NCBI RefSeq assembly: GCF_001870905.1
Contig: NZ_LNDC01000018.1
Span: 1 to 38,056 of the forward strand
Source: Geitlerinema sp. PCC 9228
Lineage (GTDB): Bacteria; Cyanobacteriota; Cyanobacteriia; Cyanobacteriales; PCC-9228
Length of the DNA stretch: 38,056 bases
Direction of reading: 5' to 3'
The position numbers and the translations under genes were made by a program. How positions within the stretch are numbered: position 1 is the first letter of the stretch; each line of letters starts with the position of its first letter. The notes beneath the pieces are model-generated. The model saw only the letters and a list, made by a program, of their open reading frames with translations, did no database searches and was not told the origin of the DNA. This document shows positions 8,060-16,861 of this stretch, piece after piece.

Positions 8060-9535
8060 ATGACTGCACTACCAGTTTCAGGGCTATCTTTATACCAACA
8101 AGCCTGCCAACACCAACCGCCGCCGCGGTCTTTGCAGCTAAGCCCAGCCACCCTCCATTCCGCAAAAACCGTGTTGGTGGATTGGTTGATGGAGTCGGAA
8201 CACTCCGCAACGCTGCTATTAAAATTTCCCCAAGGCAGGGGATGGCAAGTTACCCAAGACCGCTTGCTGAAAAAAACCGATGCGCGCCATCGCGTGTGTA
8301 TTTTTCAAGCCAAACCAACCACTCCCGATGGCGAGGAGGAAGAAGATATTTCCCAACCCTTGACTTCCCCATCAGATATTTTAGACAACAATTTCGCCGA
8401 CAATGGGGAATCTTCCTCACCAGTAACGTTTTTTTCCCTCTCTGCACGCAATCCCTACCTGCGTCGCGAATATTTTTTAATTGGCTATACAGAAACCACC
8501 TGCGGCGCGGTTATTGCCCATCGACCCCGTTCTGCCAGTGCTCAAACCCAGAAAAAATCCTATAAAGGACCGCTACTGACATTGCTTTCCCTAGACAGCC
8601 GCATGGTAAAGGCCTTGGTGGATACCTTGATGCCACTGATTCCCGAGGCGGAACGTGCTTATTTGCCTTCACCCGAGGTGCAGGCGTTCGGAAATAACGC
8701 CTTTGCCGAAATGTTGTGGTGCCAGCAAATCAAGCAACAAGAACAAGTGCGTCGCACCATGCTCAGCTACCGCCAACAAGCGCGGGAACTGGACACTCTA
8801 CAGAGCGAAAATACCGCCTTGCAAGAATCTCTCACTTGGAAGGATGAGTTTATCAACCAATTTTCCCAAGAATTGCGGACACCAGTCACCAATATGAAAA
8901 CTGCCCTGTCGCTACTCAACTCTGCCCAGTTGAAAGCATCGCAGCGGGAACGCTACATTCAAGCCCTCCAACAGGGATGCGATCGCCAAAATTCTCTCAT
9001 TGAAGGGGTTGTGGAACTACAAAGGTTGGAAACATCGGCACCACAACATCGGTTGGAACCCATTCACCTAGCGGAGGTAATTCCTGGTGTGGTCAGTACC
9101 TTTCAACCGGTAGCCCAGGAAAAATCCATTTCCCTGGCTTATACTATTGGCGAGGAATTGCCACCGGTGGCTTGCGTGGTGGGATGGCTGCGCAAAATTG
9201 CCATCGAACTACTGAACAACAGTATTCGCTTCACGCCGGAAAACGGTAGAATTTGGGTATATACCCAAGAAAAAGACGACAAGGTGGTCATTTCGTTTCA
9301 AGATACCGGCATTGGCATTCCCCACCGAGAAACTTACCACATCTTCGAGCGTTTCTATCGGGTTCGCCACCAAAATTCGGGATTTGAATCGCAAGGGGCA
9401 GGATTGGGGCTCACCATTGTACAGCAGTTGCTTTCCCACTGTGGCGGTTCTATTGCCGTCAAAAGTCAGGCAGGAAAAGGGTCCACTTTTACGGTAACCT
9501 TACCCGTATATCGAGATCGTGGCAGCGTTAGGTAG
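8060..9535 (+). CDS. Histidine-kinase-like sensor with Gln in place of the H-box His
   Basis: The 491-residue protein has a soluble N-terminal region (about 1-200), possibly a DICT-type sensory domain, a coiled coil (about 225-262), a HisKA-like dimerisation segment and a complete HATPase domain. The ATPase has the N-box ELLNNS (383-388), G1 DTGIGI (415-420), F-box FERFYR (429-434) and G2 GAGLGL (446-451). The H-box reads FSQELRTP: residue 270 is Gln (codon CAA) where the phosphorylated His normally sits. So it may bind ATP but cannot autophosphorylate at the usual site. No transmembrane segment is seen. The GUN4-domain gene begins 1 bp after its stop. The DICT assignment is tentative. Confidence 0.85.
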   Translation: MTALPVSGLSLYQQACQHQPPPRSLQLSPATLHSAKTVLVDWLMESEHSATLLLKFPQGRGWQVTQDRLLKKTDARHRVCIFQAKPTTPDGEEEEDISQPLTSPSDILDNNFADNGESSSPVTFFSLSARNPYLRREYFLIGYTETTCGAVIAHRPRSASAQTQKKSYKGPLLTLLSLDSRMVKALVDTLMPLIPEAERAYLPSPEVQAFGNNAFAEMLWCQQIKQQEQVRRTMLSYRQQARELDTLQSENTALQESLTWKDEFINQFSQELRTPVTNMKTALSLLNSAQLKASQRERYIQALQQGCDRQNSLIEGVVELQRLETSAPQHRLEPIHLAEVIPGVVSTFQPVAQEKSISLAYTIGEELPPVACVVGWLRKIAIELLNNSIRFTPENGRIWVYTQEKDDKVVISFQDTGIGIPHRETYHIFERFYRVRHQNSGFESQGAGLGLTIVQQLLSHCGGSIAVKSQAGKGSTFTVTLPVYRDRGSVR

Positions 9536-9536
9536 T

Positions 9537-10028
9537 ATGAGACAGGGAGCAAGTGTCGATTGCAGCTACTTACACCAGTTATTAGTTGCAGAAAACTGGC
9601 AACAAGCCGACCGGGAAACCGCCGCCCTGATGCTACGCGCGGCAGGCAAACCCGACCAAAATTGGTTGGACAATGCTGATGTGGAAAACTTTTCTCGCTC
9701 GTTTTTACAAACCATCGATCGCTTGTGGGTAAAACATTCCCAAGGGAAATTTGGTTTTAGCGTCCAGTACCAAATTTGGCAGGAGTTGGGCGGTTGTATT
9801 GATTGGGAAACTACCTGCCACCTGGGCGATCGCTTGGGATGGCGTCAGGGCGATCGCTGGTTGAGTCTCCAGCAAATTCACTTTTACCAGGACGAATCTA
9901 CGCCACGGGGGCATTTGCCTTGGATAACTTGGTGCCATCTTTGGTTTTGGGGCGGTGCCATGGGGATTTTATTCTCCCCTTTGCTGACCCGATGGCATAC
10001 CAATCAAGACGAATTCTCAATTTTTTGA
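9537..10028 (+). CDS. Stand-alone GUN4-domain protein
   Basis: The 163-residue product is nearly all GUN4 domain: the block AENWQQADRETAALML, then WLDNADVENF, IDRLWVKHSQGKFGFSVQ, GDRLGWR and GHLPW match the family. GUN4 proteins bind protoporphyrin IX and Mg-protoporphyrin and, in the true Gun4, stimulate magnesium chelatase. Here the extra N-terminal helical domain of the chelatase-associated cyanobacterial Gun4 is missing, so this may be a porphyrin-sensing paralogue. I chose ATG 9537, one base past the kinase stop, over GTG 9519, which overlaps the kinase gene. The tight spacing suggests translational coupling. A strong hairpin follows the gene. Confidence 0.88.
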   Translation: MRQGASVDCSYLHQLLVAENWQQADRETAALMLRAAGKPDQNWLDNADVENFSRSFLQTIDRLWVKHSQGKFGFSVQYQIWQELGGCIDWETTCHLGDRLGWRQGDRWLSLQQIHFYQDESTPRGHLPWITWCHLWFWGGAMGILFSPLLTRWHTNQDEFSIF

Positions 10029-10067
10029 TCTAGATAGCAAAAAGTTTGCAAGAAATAATCGGTGTAT

Positions 10068-10105
10068 TTTTCTGGAGATACTTCACGAAGGGTCTCCCCA
10101 GAAAA
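10068..10105 (+). terminator. Terminator hairpin after the kinase-GUN4 pair
   Basis: Arms TTTTCTGG (10068-10075) and CCAGAAAA (10098-10105) pair perfectly, with a further AGA/TCT extension inside. The A/T-rich outer arms mean it could end transcription from either direction. Confidence 0.65.
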
Positions 10106-10257
10106 TCATTGTTTTTCAAGAAGTCCTAGAATACCCAATCCGAGATGGGCAAACCACAATTATTCTGTAGGGAGTTAGGGTACTATCCCTAAGCTTTGGC
10201 AGGCTCAGCACAAGCGTTTTTTTGTGGGTCTACATACATCGGATTTGGTATACCCCT

Positions 10258-10288
10258 TGTGGTCCCCCAGAGCCAGGGGGATGCCACA
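10258..10288 (-). terminator. GC-rich hairpin after the ndhF-ndhD-chpXY operon
   Basis: Arms TGTGG and CCCCC (10258-10268) pair with GGGGG (10276-10280) and CCACA (10284-10288). It lies about 18 nt past the chpXY stop on the minus strand. No U-run follows. Confidence 0.55.
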
Positions 10289-10305
10289 GCCACAGGTCCA
10301 ATCGC

Positions 10306-11607
10306 TTACCGATAATCCTGGCTTTGAATATCCCGCAAGCGTGCTTCCGGACGCAGGAACCGGTCCATTTGCGCTTCAAAAAAGCGGCGATTGGCCATTA
10401 AATGTTCCGGATTGGGGTCGTCGAGGGGATACAGCAGGGCCGTTCGCAGGGCTTGAATCACTGCAGAAGTGACGCAATACATGGAACGCTGGAACGTAAT
10501 CCCCAATTGGATGAGCATATCGTCCTCCTTGCGACAGTGCTGGCGGTAGTAGTCCACCAGATAGTCCGGCAAGAAGTGATACATATCTTGCATTAACAAA
10601 GTAGGCGGAATGCCTGCTGTTCCCACGGGAAATACATCCGCATAGAGAATGCCGTAGTGAAAATCCTTTTGCTGGTCGGGAACCTCCTTAGCTTGGGCAT
10701 TGTAAGATTTGGTTCCCCGAAAAGGGGCCGTCCGGTAAAAGACCGCTTCCACATAGGGCAAAGCCGCTTCGTAAAGCCACATAAACCCTTTGGATTTGGG
10801 GATGATTTCGTAACATTCCCCGTCGATGTAAACATGGTGGTAAATGGGGCGACCGGCAGCAATGAAAATGGCATTGACCAAGAAATTCATGGCATCGGTA
10901 ACAGTTTTAAATTCGCCAGCATCGTAGCGATCGCTCATTTCAAAAAACACCGGTGCCATCACTTCCCAAAACAATCCCAAATTGGCATAGTACGACATTT
11001 CCCGAACTTGTTCGTAAAACATTTCCGGGAACAATTTGTACAGCCCCAGCATCAAAGGATTGTTTTTAAAATAGGCTTTAATGGCGCGATCGGCGTTGGC
11101 TTTGTATTCATCGCTTTCTAGATATTCGTCGAATTTACCCCCCATATTTTGATGCCAAAGCATGGCTTTCATACAGGCTTCGGCAAATTCCATATTAATG
11201 CGATCGTGATACCAATGGTGCAGGAGTTTGGGGATATTTTTCTTAGTCTCCCCTCTTTTCATAAATTCAATCAGTTCCGGATGCGCCTTGCCATCACCTT
11301 TTTGCCAAACGCGATAGTCGGCATTTTCCCCAGCGTAGTGATTTTCCAAATCCAAATATTCCTGGGGCAAAAAGTATTTAAAGAAAGGTACGGGATTGAG
11401 AAAAACCCGTTCGGCAATGTACAGCAAATCCCGCCAGTAGAAATCCATAGGAACGGCATAGGCTTTGTAAATGCCGATAATTTGCATCAAATTTTCCGGC
11501 GTATCCGGCAGCATAGCACCACCGGCTTCCAGGCGATGGATAATCTCCGCAAATTCGTGATTGGATGGGGGGATTTTGGCTTTAGGTTCGGCGATATTTT
11601 GCACCAT
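10306..11607 (-). CDS. CO2 hydration protein of the ChpX/ChpY (CupB/CupA) family
   Basis: The 433-residue protein matches the ChpXY family. It is the catalytic subunit that, with NdhD3/F3 or NdhD4/F4, makes the NDH-1MS complex converting CO2 to bicarbonate on the thylakoid or plasma membrane. Supporting stretches are FYWRDLLYIAERVFLNPVPFF near the N-terminus, WYHDRINMEFAEACM, YHHVYIDGECYEI and a C-terminal FLPDYLVDYY, many of them rich in His, Asp and Glu. ATG 11607 is chosen because GAGG lies six bases upstream; the longer TTG start at 11619 is unlikely. It follows ndhD with no real gap. I cannot tell ChpX from ChpY by eye. The lack of a cupS-like gene downstream slightly favours the constitutive ChpX (CupB) type. 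Confidence 0.92.
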   Translation of the reverse strand: MVQNIAEPKAKIPPSNHEFAEIIHRLEAGGAMLPDTPENLMQIIGIYKAYAVPMDFYWRDLLYIAERVFLNPVPFFKYFLPQEYLDLENHYAGENADYRVWQKGDGKAHPELIEFMKRGETKKNIPKLLHHWYHDRINMEFAEACMKAMLWHQNMGGKFDEYLESDEYKANADRAIKAYFKNNPLMLGLYKLFPEMFYEQVREMSYYANLGLFWEVMAPVFFEMSDRYDAGEFKTVTDAMNFLVNAIFIAAGRPIYHHVYIDGECYEIIPKSKGFMWLYEAALPYVEAVFYRTAPFRGTKSYNAQAKEVPDQQKDFHYGILYADVFPVGTAGIPPTLLMQDMYHFLPDYLVDYYRQHCRKEDDMLIQLGITFQRSMYCVTSAVIQALRTALLYPLDDPNPEHLMANRRFFEAQMDRFLRPEARLRDIQSQDYR

Positions 11608-11622
11608 AGTTGACCTCAAAAG

Positions 11623-13128
11623 TTACTGCTTTTCTTCCCAAACAACAGCCACTTGTTCGCTAGGGGACTCGTAGAGATTGGCTGCCAAATTGTTGGTGGT
11701 GGTTTCCATCCAGCTAACCAACCAATTGGGTTGAATGCCCAGAAAGAAAATGGTTGCCGCTAGAATGTAGGCGGGAATTCTTTCAGACCGGGTTACTTGT
11801 GGGTAGTAGGCGCGTTGGTTGTCTAATTTGCCAAAACAAGTGCGGTTGAGCAGAATCACGAAATAGACAGCGGTCAAGCCGGAAGCGATAATACAAACCA
11901 GCGTGGGAATGGGGAAAATGGAGAAACTTCCTTGGAAAATGATAAATTCCGCTGCGAATCCCACCAAGCCAGGAATGCCTGCACTAGCCATCCCCGCTAC
12001 AATCAACAAAGCACTGGTGAGGGGTAAACCGCGGATGGGATTGAGCAAACCATTGAGAACGCCGCGATCGCGGGTACCAGCTTTGACTTCTACAATCCCC
12101 ACCAAATGGAACAGCAGAGCGAGAATCAATCCGTGGCTCACCATTTGCGCCACCGAACCCAGAATACTCAAACGAGTACCAGCGGCAGCAGCCACCAAGA
12201 TATATCCCATGTGACCGATGGAACTGTAAGCCACCATGCGTTTGATATCTGTTTGTGCGATCGCGCAGACAGCACCGTAAACCACGCTCAGGGTTCCCAC
12301 TGCTGCCAATCCGGGGGCAACCAAGGACCAAGCCTCTGGGAACAATCCCAAACCAAAACGAACCAATCCGTAAGTTCCCAACTTGGCTAAAATACCGCCC
12401 AACAAAATCGCAATCGGGGGCGATGCCTCCACGTAAGCATCGGGCAACCAAGTATGTAAGGGAACCAGCGGAATTTTGATACCAAAACCCACCAGCAGCA
12501 AGCTAAGGAACAACAATTGTGCTTGGAGGGCAAAGCCTTGGGTAGCAATTTCGCTATAGTCAAAGCTACTGGCATCGCTCAGCAAAGTCATACCAAAGAA
12601 AGCCGCCAGAACCAACAAACCGGATACGGCGGTATAAAGTAGGAACTTCATGGAGGCGTAGCCGCGCTTTTCACCGCCCCAAATGCCCACAAGCAGGTAA
12701 AACGGAATCAGTTCCAACTCGTAAAATAGGACGAACAAGAGCAAGTTCTGAGCCAGAAGCGCGCCCATAATCCCGGCGCTAGCTAGGAAAATTAAGGCAT
12801 AGTATAGGCGAACGCGGGGTAGGTTGGTATCGCTACAGAGAATGGCAATCCAAGTTAGCAAAGCGCCCAGAACCACTAAGGGCATGGATAGACCATCGAC
12901 GGCCAAACTGTAGCTTAGTCCTACCAGTTCCACCCACCAGTAATGTTCGCTAAATTGCAGTTCGGGGCTGGTGATGTCGAAGCCAGCCAACAACCACAGC
13001 GACCAACCAAGTAAGGCGATCGCAACGACTTGGGAAATGTTTCTGACCGTGGCAGCGTTGACCGATTTCGGCAAAACCGCGATCGCGATCGCCGCCACCA
13101 GAGGAATGGCAATCAGGGCACTTAGCAT
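11623..13128 (-). CDS. ndhD: NADH dehydrogenase-like subunit NdhD (D3/D4 CO2-uptake type)
   Basis: A 501-residue proton-pumping membrane subunit, homologous to complex I NuoM, with about 14 predicted transmembrane helices. Typical stretches are LLFVLFYELELIPFYLLVGIWG, the KIPLVPLHTWLPDAYVEASP motif and KRMVAYSSIGHMG. Conserved Glu and Lys residues of the channel are present in these segments. Its position between ndhF and chpXY marks it as the CO2-uptake form (NdhD3 or NdhD4) and not the respiratory NdhD1. Start ATG 13128 has AAGGA upstream at a rather long distance. The intervals are 31 bp to ndhF and a few bases to chpXY, so this is one operon. Confidence 0.95.
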   Translation of the reverse strand: MLSALIAIPLVAAIAIAVLPKSVNAATVRNISQVVAIALLGWSLWLLAGFDITSPELQFSEHYWWVELVGLSYSLAVDGLSMPLVVLGALLTWIAILCSDTNLPRVRLYYALIFLASAGIMGALLAQNLLLFVLFYELELIPFYLLVGIWGGEKRGYASMKFLLYTAVSGLLVLAAFFGMTLLSDASSFDYSEIATQGFALQAQLLFLSLLLVGFGIKIPLVPLHTWLPDAYVEASPPIAILLGGILAKLGTYGLVRFGLGLFPEAWSLVAPGLAAVGTLSVVYGAVCAIAQTDIKRMVAYSSIGHMGYILVAAAAGTRLSILGSVAQMVSHGLILALLFHLVGIVEVKAGTRDRGVLNGLLNPIRGLPLTSALLIVAGMASAGIPGLVGFAAEFIIFQGSFSIFPIPTLVCIIASGLTAVYFVILLNRTCFGKLDNQRAYYPQVTRSERIPAYILAATIFFLGIQPNWLVSWMETTTNNLAANLYESPSEQVAVVWEEKQ

Positions 13129-13159
13129 AGTCGAAAAATTCCTTACAATCCTTCCTCAC

Positions 13160-15022
13160 TTATGAAGAAATCACAATGGAAGCGTTGGACAGCAGCGACC
13201 AAGACACCATTAGACCAAGCAAAGCAACGCCAACGACAATGGTGAAGGCATAAAATTGGGTTTGCCCGGAAACGTTGTACCGCAAGCTCTGACCGCTAAA
13301 TATGGTTGCCAAGCCTACTAGATTTACCAAACCATCCACAACATAGCGATCGATCCAGGAAATAAGTTGCGAGACAATTCCCACAATGGAAACAATGGTG
13401 AAGCGGTACAGTTTGGCAGTGTACAAATCCTGAGCCAGCAATTCTTGCAAAAATTGCGGTTGCAAGCGTACGGGTTTTTTCCAGTTGGGGTTGAGATAAA
13501 TCAAACCGCCCAATTGCATGCCCATATATGTGGTGAGCAACAACAAAGCGATCGCTGGTTTGTTCAGGTCTTCCCAGGAGGGCAGCAAATTCCACTGCAA
13601 CAGGAATAAAGGCAAATGCAGGGCAAATCCCATTTGAATTGTTGTGGGCAGAACCATTGCCCACAGAACCTCCGGAGAGCGTTTGGTCATTTCCTGGGGC
13701 TGACCGGCAAACATCAGACCAAATACCCGGGTCATACCGAAAGCGGTCAAACCGTTCACCAGCAACACCACACCCACCAACAGGGGTTGGCTTTGCCACA
13801 GATTGCTAGCCATTTGCAACAGTGCCCAGAAACCGCCCAAGGGAGGAACCGCCACCAGAGAGGCAGTACCGACAAGAAAGCTCAGTCCCACAATCGGACG
13901 GCGCGACCACAAACCGCCGTATTGGGTGAGGTCTTGGGTAATATTGTTGGCAAGAATACAACCAACACAGGCGACCAACAAAGCCATGGCCATGCCATAG
14001 GTCAGCAGTAGAATATAGGCAACGTTGATTTCCCCGGTCCCTACGGCGATAAAAATCAAGCCCATGTAAGCGCTGGTGGTGTAGGAGAGGGTTCGCTTAA
14101 CGTCAATTTGGGCAATGGCAATCAAAGAAGTGCCAATGGCAGTAGCCGCGCCAATCGCGATCGCTGCTGACGTTCCCACCGAAGAGAGGGAAATTACTGG
14201 TTCTACTTGAATCAGCACCCACGCTCCGGTGGCTACGACAATCGTATTGCGCAGAATTGTAGCCGGAATTGGACCTTCCATAGCTTCGTCCAGCCACAAA
14301 TGCAAGGGAAATTGGGCGCATTTGCCCACCGGACCGGCAAGCAAAGCCAAACTCAGCAACGTAGCGGTGGTGGGAGACAAATCGGCGTTTTCTGCCCAAA
14401 CTGCCAACTCGCCGAAATCCCAGGTCCCCGCTAGGGGTAAGATGGCAACAACACCCATGAGCAAAATCAAGTCGCCCACCCGCTTGGTCAGGAACGCATC
14501 CCGCGCTCCGGTGACCACCAGGGATTGGTTGAACCAAAATCCAATCAGTAGATAGGTGCCTAAAGTGAGAATTTCCAAAACAACGTAGCTGAAGAAGAGG
14601 GAGTTGCAAAGCACTAGGGTACTAATGCCAGCTTCAAATAAAGCCAGCAAAGCATAAAATCGCGCCCATCCCCAGTCCATTTCCATATAGCCAATGGCAA
14701 AGACTTGGGCGATGAGGTTCAGACCGGCGATGACAATGAGGGCAGCGACGGTCATGACGGAAACCTTTACAGAAAAGTCAATTTGCAATCCCGCCGCATC
14801 CAGCCAGTTGACAGAGAAAAAATAAGGAGGGCGATTGAGAGTTGCTGGTAACGCCAGCACGCTGTGTACCAAGGCAACAAACGTGGTGATAATGTTAATG
14901 TATCCGGCGGGTCTTGGACCGGTACGCCGAATAATACCAGGAGACCACGGCAGTCCCAAAACTGCCCCCAACAGGGCATACAATGGCACAAGCCAGATGG
15001 TCTGACTGCACAGTTCTGCCAT
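13160..15022 (-). CDS. ndhF: NADH dehydrogenase-like subunit NdhF (F3/F4 CO2-uptake type)
   Basis: The 620-residue membrane subunit, homologous to NuoL, is the first gene of the operon. It shows many hydrophobic helices, the channel motif QFPLHLWLDEAMEGPIPAT and KRTLSYTTSAYMG. The form HLWLDEAMEGP followed by ILRNTIVVATGAWVL differs from the respiratory NdhF1 (usually [24 protein letters not shown]) and fits the NdhF3/F4 CO2-uptake isoforms. Start ATG 15022 has GAGGA six bases upstream. There is no adjacent ndhR/ccmR regulator gene, which often sits beside ndhF3 operons. Confidence 0.94.
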   Translation of the reverse strand: MAELCSQTIWLVPLYALLGAVLGLPWSPGIIRRTGPRPAGYINIITTFVALVHSVLALPATLNRPPYFFSVNWLDAAGLQIDFSVKVSVMTVAALIVIAGLNLIAQVFAIGYMEMDWGWARFYALLALFEAGISTLVLCNSLFFSYVVLEILTLGTYLLIGFWFNQSLVVTGARDAFLTKRVGDLILLMGVVAILPLAGTWDFGELAVWAENADLSPTTATLLSLALLAGPVGKCAQFPLHLWLDEAMEGPIPATILRNTIVVATGAWVLIQVEPVISLSSVGTSAAIAIGAATAIGTSLIAIAQIDVKRTLSYTTSAYMGLIFIAVGTGEINVAYILLLTYGMAMALLVACVGCILANNITQDLTQYGGLWSRRPIVGLSFLVGTASLVAVPPLGGFWALLQMASNLWQSQPLLVGVVLLVNGLTAFGMTRVFGLMFAGQPQEMTKRSPEVLWAMVLPTTIQMGFALHLPLFLLQWNLLPSWEDLNKPAIALLLLTTYMGMQLGGLIYLNPNWKKPVRLQPQFLQELLAQDLYTAKLYRFTIVSIVGIVSQLISWIDRYVVDGLVNLVGLATIFSGQSLRYNVSGQTQFYAFTIVVGVALLGLMVSWSLLSNASIVISS

Positions 15023-15350
15023 AGAGATTCCTCAATAGTGACGTTGCTTCGGACGGTTGGCGCAAAAATGAAAAGTTTTATTGCGTTTCTTAAAGGATTC
15101 GTCCCTAGCTTACCGGGTTTTTCTTAAAAAGGTAAAGATAAGAAACGCTATTTTTTCTAATCCTTAGTATAAAGCTGTTTAATGCAAAAAGAGGCGATCG
15201 CATCCAGAAAGCGTTATTGGTGGTTGTTGTTGCCTCTACGATCTAGTAGGGATGGGTTGAAAAACTTAATAAAAATTAACAAAAATGGGTAGGTTCCGAC
15301 GTAGCATCTGAAAAACAATAAATAATTTTTGGGAATTTCTCGATTTCCCT

Positions 15351-15380
15351 GGTAGGGGCGCAACGCGTTGTCCTCCTACC
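15351..15380. repeat. GGTAGGGGCG palindrome
   Basis: The outer arms GGTAGG and CCTACC pair, and the inner CAACGCGTTG is self-complementary. It belongs to the same repeat type as the hairpins near 5065, 15447, 27671 and 33007. Confidence 0.5.
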
Positions 15381-15446
15381 AAAATCTTCCAATTATTTCT
15401 GGCAGATTTTTACGGAAATGGTAGGAAAAACCTGCAAAAAATAAGA

Positions 15447-15476
15447 AGTAGGGGCACTTCACAAAATACCCCTACT
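15447..15476 (-). terminator. AGTAGGGG/CCCCTACT hairpin after the UbiH-type gene
   Basis: Perfect 8-bp arms at 15447-15454 and 15469-15476, about 32 nt past the stop of the FAD hydroxylase on the minus strand. A plausible terminator, and a member of the TAGGGG repeat group. Confidence 0.55.
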
Positions 15477-15507
15477 CGCGTCGGATTGATGGTTACACTC
15501 AAACAAA

Positions 15508-16749
15508 TTATCGAGGCAACCCATCAGCTAGTCCCATGGCATACTCAATCAAGACCTTTTTGACAGGCAGGAAACGATCGATGCCGACCAATCCCAAATC
15601 CCGCATCCACTGTAACGGTAACCAGTCATTGGAAAAAACACGATTGGCCAGGTCAGTAGCTGTTAATACGGTTTCGTTGTCCGGCTGGCGCTGTTGCTGG
15701 TAGCGTTGCAGTAAGTCGCGATCGCCCAAGTCTTTCCCTTGAATGTGTGCTTCTATCAGCAAAGACGATAAAGCTGCCACATCGCGCATACCCATATTAA
15801 ATCCTTGTCCGCCTACAGGATGGGTTGCATGAGCAGCATCGCCAATTAAAGTCAGGCGCTGGGCGGCATACTGGCGTACGTGCTGGCGGCGGGGAACGTA
15901 GCAAGAGCGGGGGGTAATCGATCGCAATTGACCCATTTCCTTAGGCAGGCGCGGCTGCATGGCTTCCATAAAAGCTCGGTCGTCGAGAGACATCAAGCGA
16001 TCGCGCTCTTCCTTTTTCGCCGTCCACACCACACAGCTGCGAGATAAATCCGGTGCCTCTGGCGATGGGGTCATGGGCAAAACAGCAAAAGGACCGCTGC
16101 GGTGAAAGCGTTCGTATCCGGTTTGGCTGTGAGAAAATTCGGTGGTAACGTTGCTAACAATCAGCACTTGGTCGTATTCTACCGAATTCATGGGTAAGTT
16201 GGCCCACTGGCGTACCCAGGATTGTCTGCCGTCAGCGCCCACAAGTAATTGAGCGGTTAGGGGCTGTTCTTTGCCGTCCCAATCTAAAAGCACTTCCACG
16301 CGATCGCGATGGGTGGCCATGGACTTAATTTTAGCCGGGCAGAACGTGTGTACATCCGTTTGTTGGGCTAAAACTTGCTCCAAAGCATTGCTGGTCACCC
16401 AATTTTCCACTACATATCCCAGAGCCTCTACTTGAATCTCTTCCCGGCGTAAGGTGGCTACCAAAGGAAATTGTTCGTCGGAGATTTGTACTTGTTCGAT
16501 GGGAGAAACCCCCAGCGATCGCATGACTTTCCAAGCACCAATGCGGTCCAAAATCTGTACCGATCCCAGGGCAAGAGCGCTGGCTCTGCCGTCATCACCA
16601 TTAACTCTTTCTTGGCGGGTTTTGGCTTCAATAATTCCCACTCTCAGAGACGTTTGTCCCAAAGCGGCTGCTAGGGAGGAGCCAACCATACCCGCTCCCA
16701 CAATTAGTACGTCGTATTCCAGTTCTTGGTGACCGTTTTTTTGGTTCAT
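15508..16749 (-). CDS. UbiH/VisC-type FAD-dependent hydroxylase
   Basis: This flavin monooxygenase family includes UbiH, UbiF and COQ6, which hydroxylate polyprenyl phenols in quinone synthesis. In cyanobacteria a role in plastoquinone or related aromatic metabolism is possible but not shown by the sequence. Visible motifs are the FAD-binding VLIVGAGMVGSSLAAALG near the N-terminus, the DG motif in LLVGADGRQSWVR, and the second FAD motif GDAAHATHPVGGQGFNMGMRD. The chosen ATG 16749 (413 residues) has AGGA five bases upstream and begins just before the first strand. The open frame reaches 16842 but the extra residues look unlike the family. No membrane segment is seen. Confidence 0.88.
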   Translation of the reverse strand: MNQKNGHQELEYDVLIVGAGMVGSSLAAALGQTSLRVGIIEAKTRQERVNGDDGRASALALGSVQILDRIGAWKVMRSLGVSPIEQVQISDEQFPLVATLRREEIQVEALGYVVENWVTSNALEQVLAQQTDVHTFCPAKIKSMATHRDRVEVLLDWDGKEQPLTAQLLVGADGRQSWVRQWANLPMNSVEYDQVLIVSNVTTEFSHSQTGYERFHRSGPFAVLPMTPSPEAPDLSRSCVVWTAKKEERDRLMSLDDRAFMEAMQPRLPKEMGQLRSITPRSCYVPRRQHVRQYAAQRLTLIGDAAHATHPVGGQGFNMGMRDVAALSSLLIEAHIQGKDLGDRDLLQRYQQQRQPDNETVLTATDLANRVFSNDWLPLQWMRDLGLVGIDRFLPVKKVLIEYAMGLADGLPR

Positions 16750-16861
16750 AGCGTTCCTAGCAACCTCAGAATAAGAAAAAAATTGACGAAAGTTTGGGGA
16801 TACTCCTGTTACTAATGGTTGAGTGCGTTTGGAATTTGACAAAAATAGATATGATTAGGGA

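Larger units (their letters stand above)
15023..15507. other. Promoter region of the ndhF operon and repeat-rich spacer
   Basis: No gene is supported in this 485-bp spacer. The ndhF promoter should be within about 150 bp of 15022. An inverted repeat TTAAT-AAAA-ATTAA at 15266-15279 resembles a LysR-type site only loosely. Two GTAGGGG-type hairpins lie near 15351 and 15447, and a HIP1 site is at about 15195-15202. No clear -35/-10 pair was found. Confidence 0.45.
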
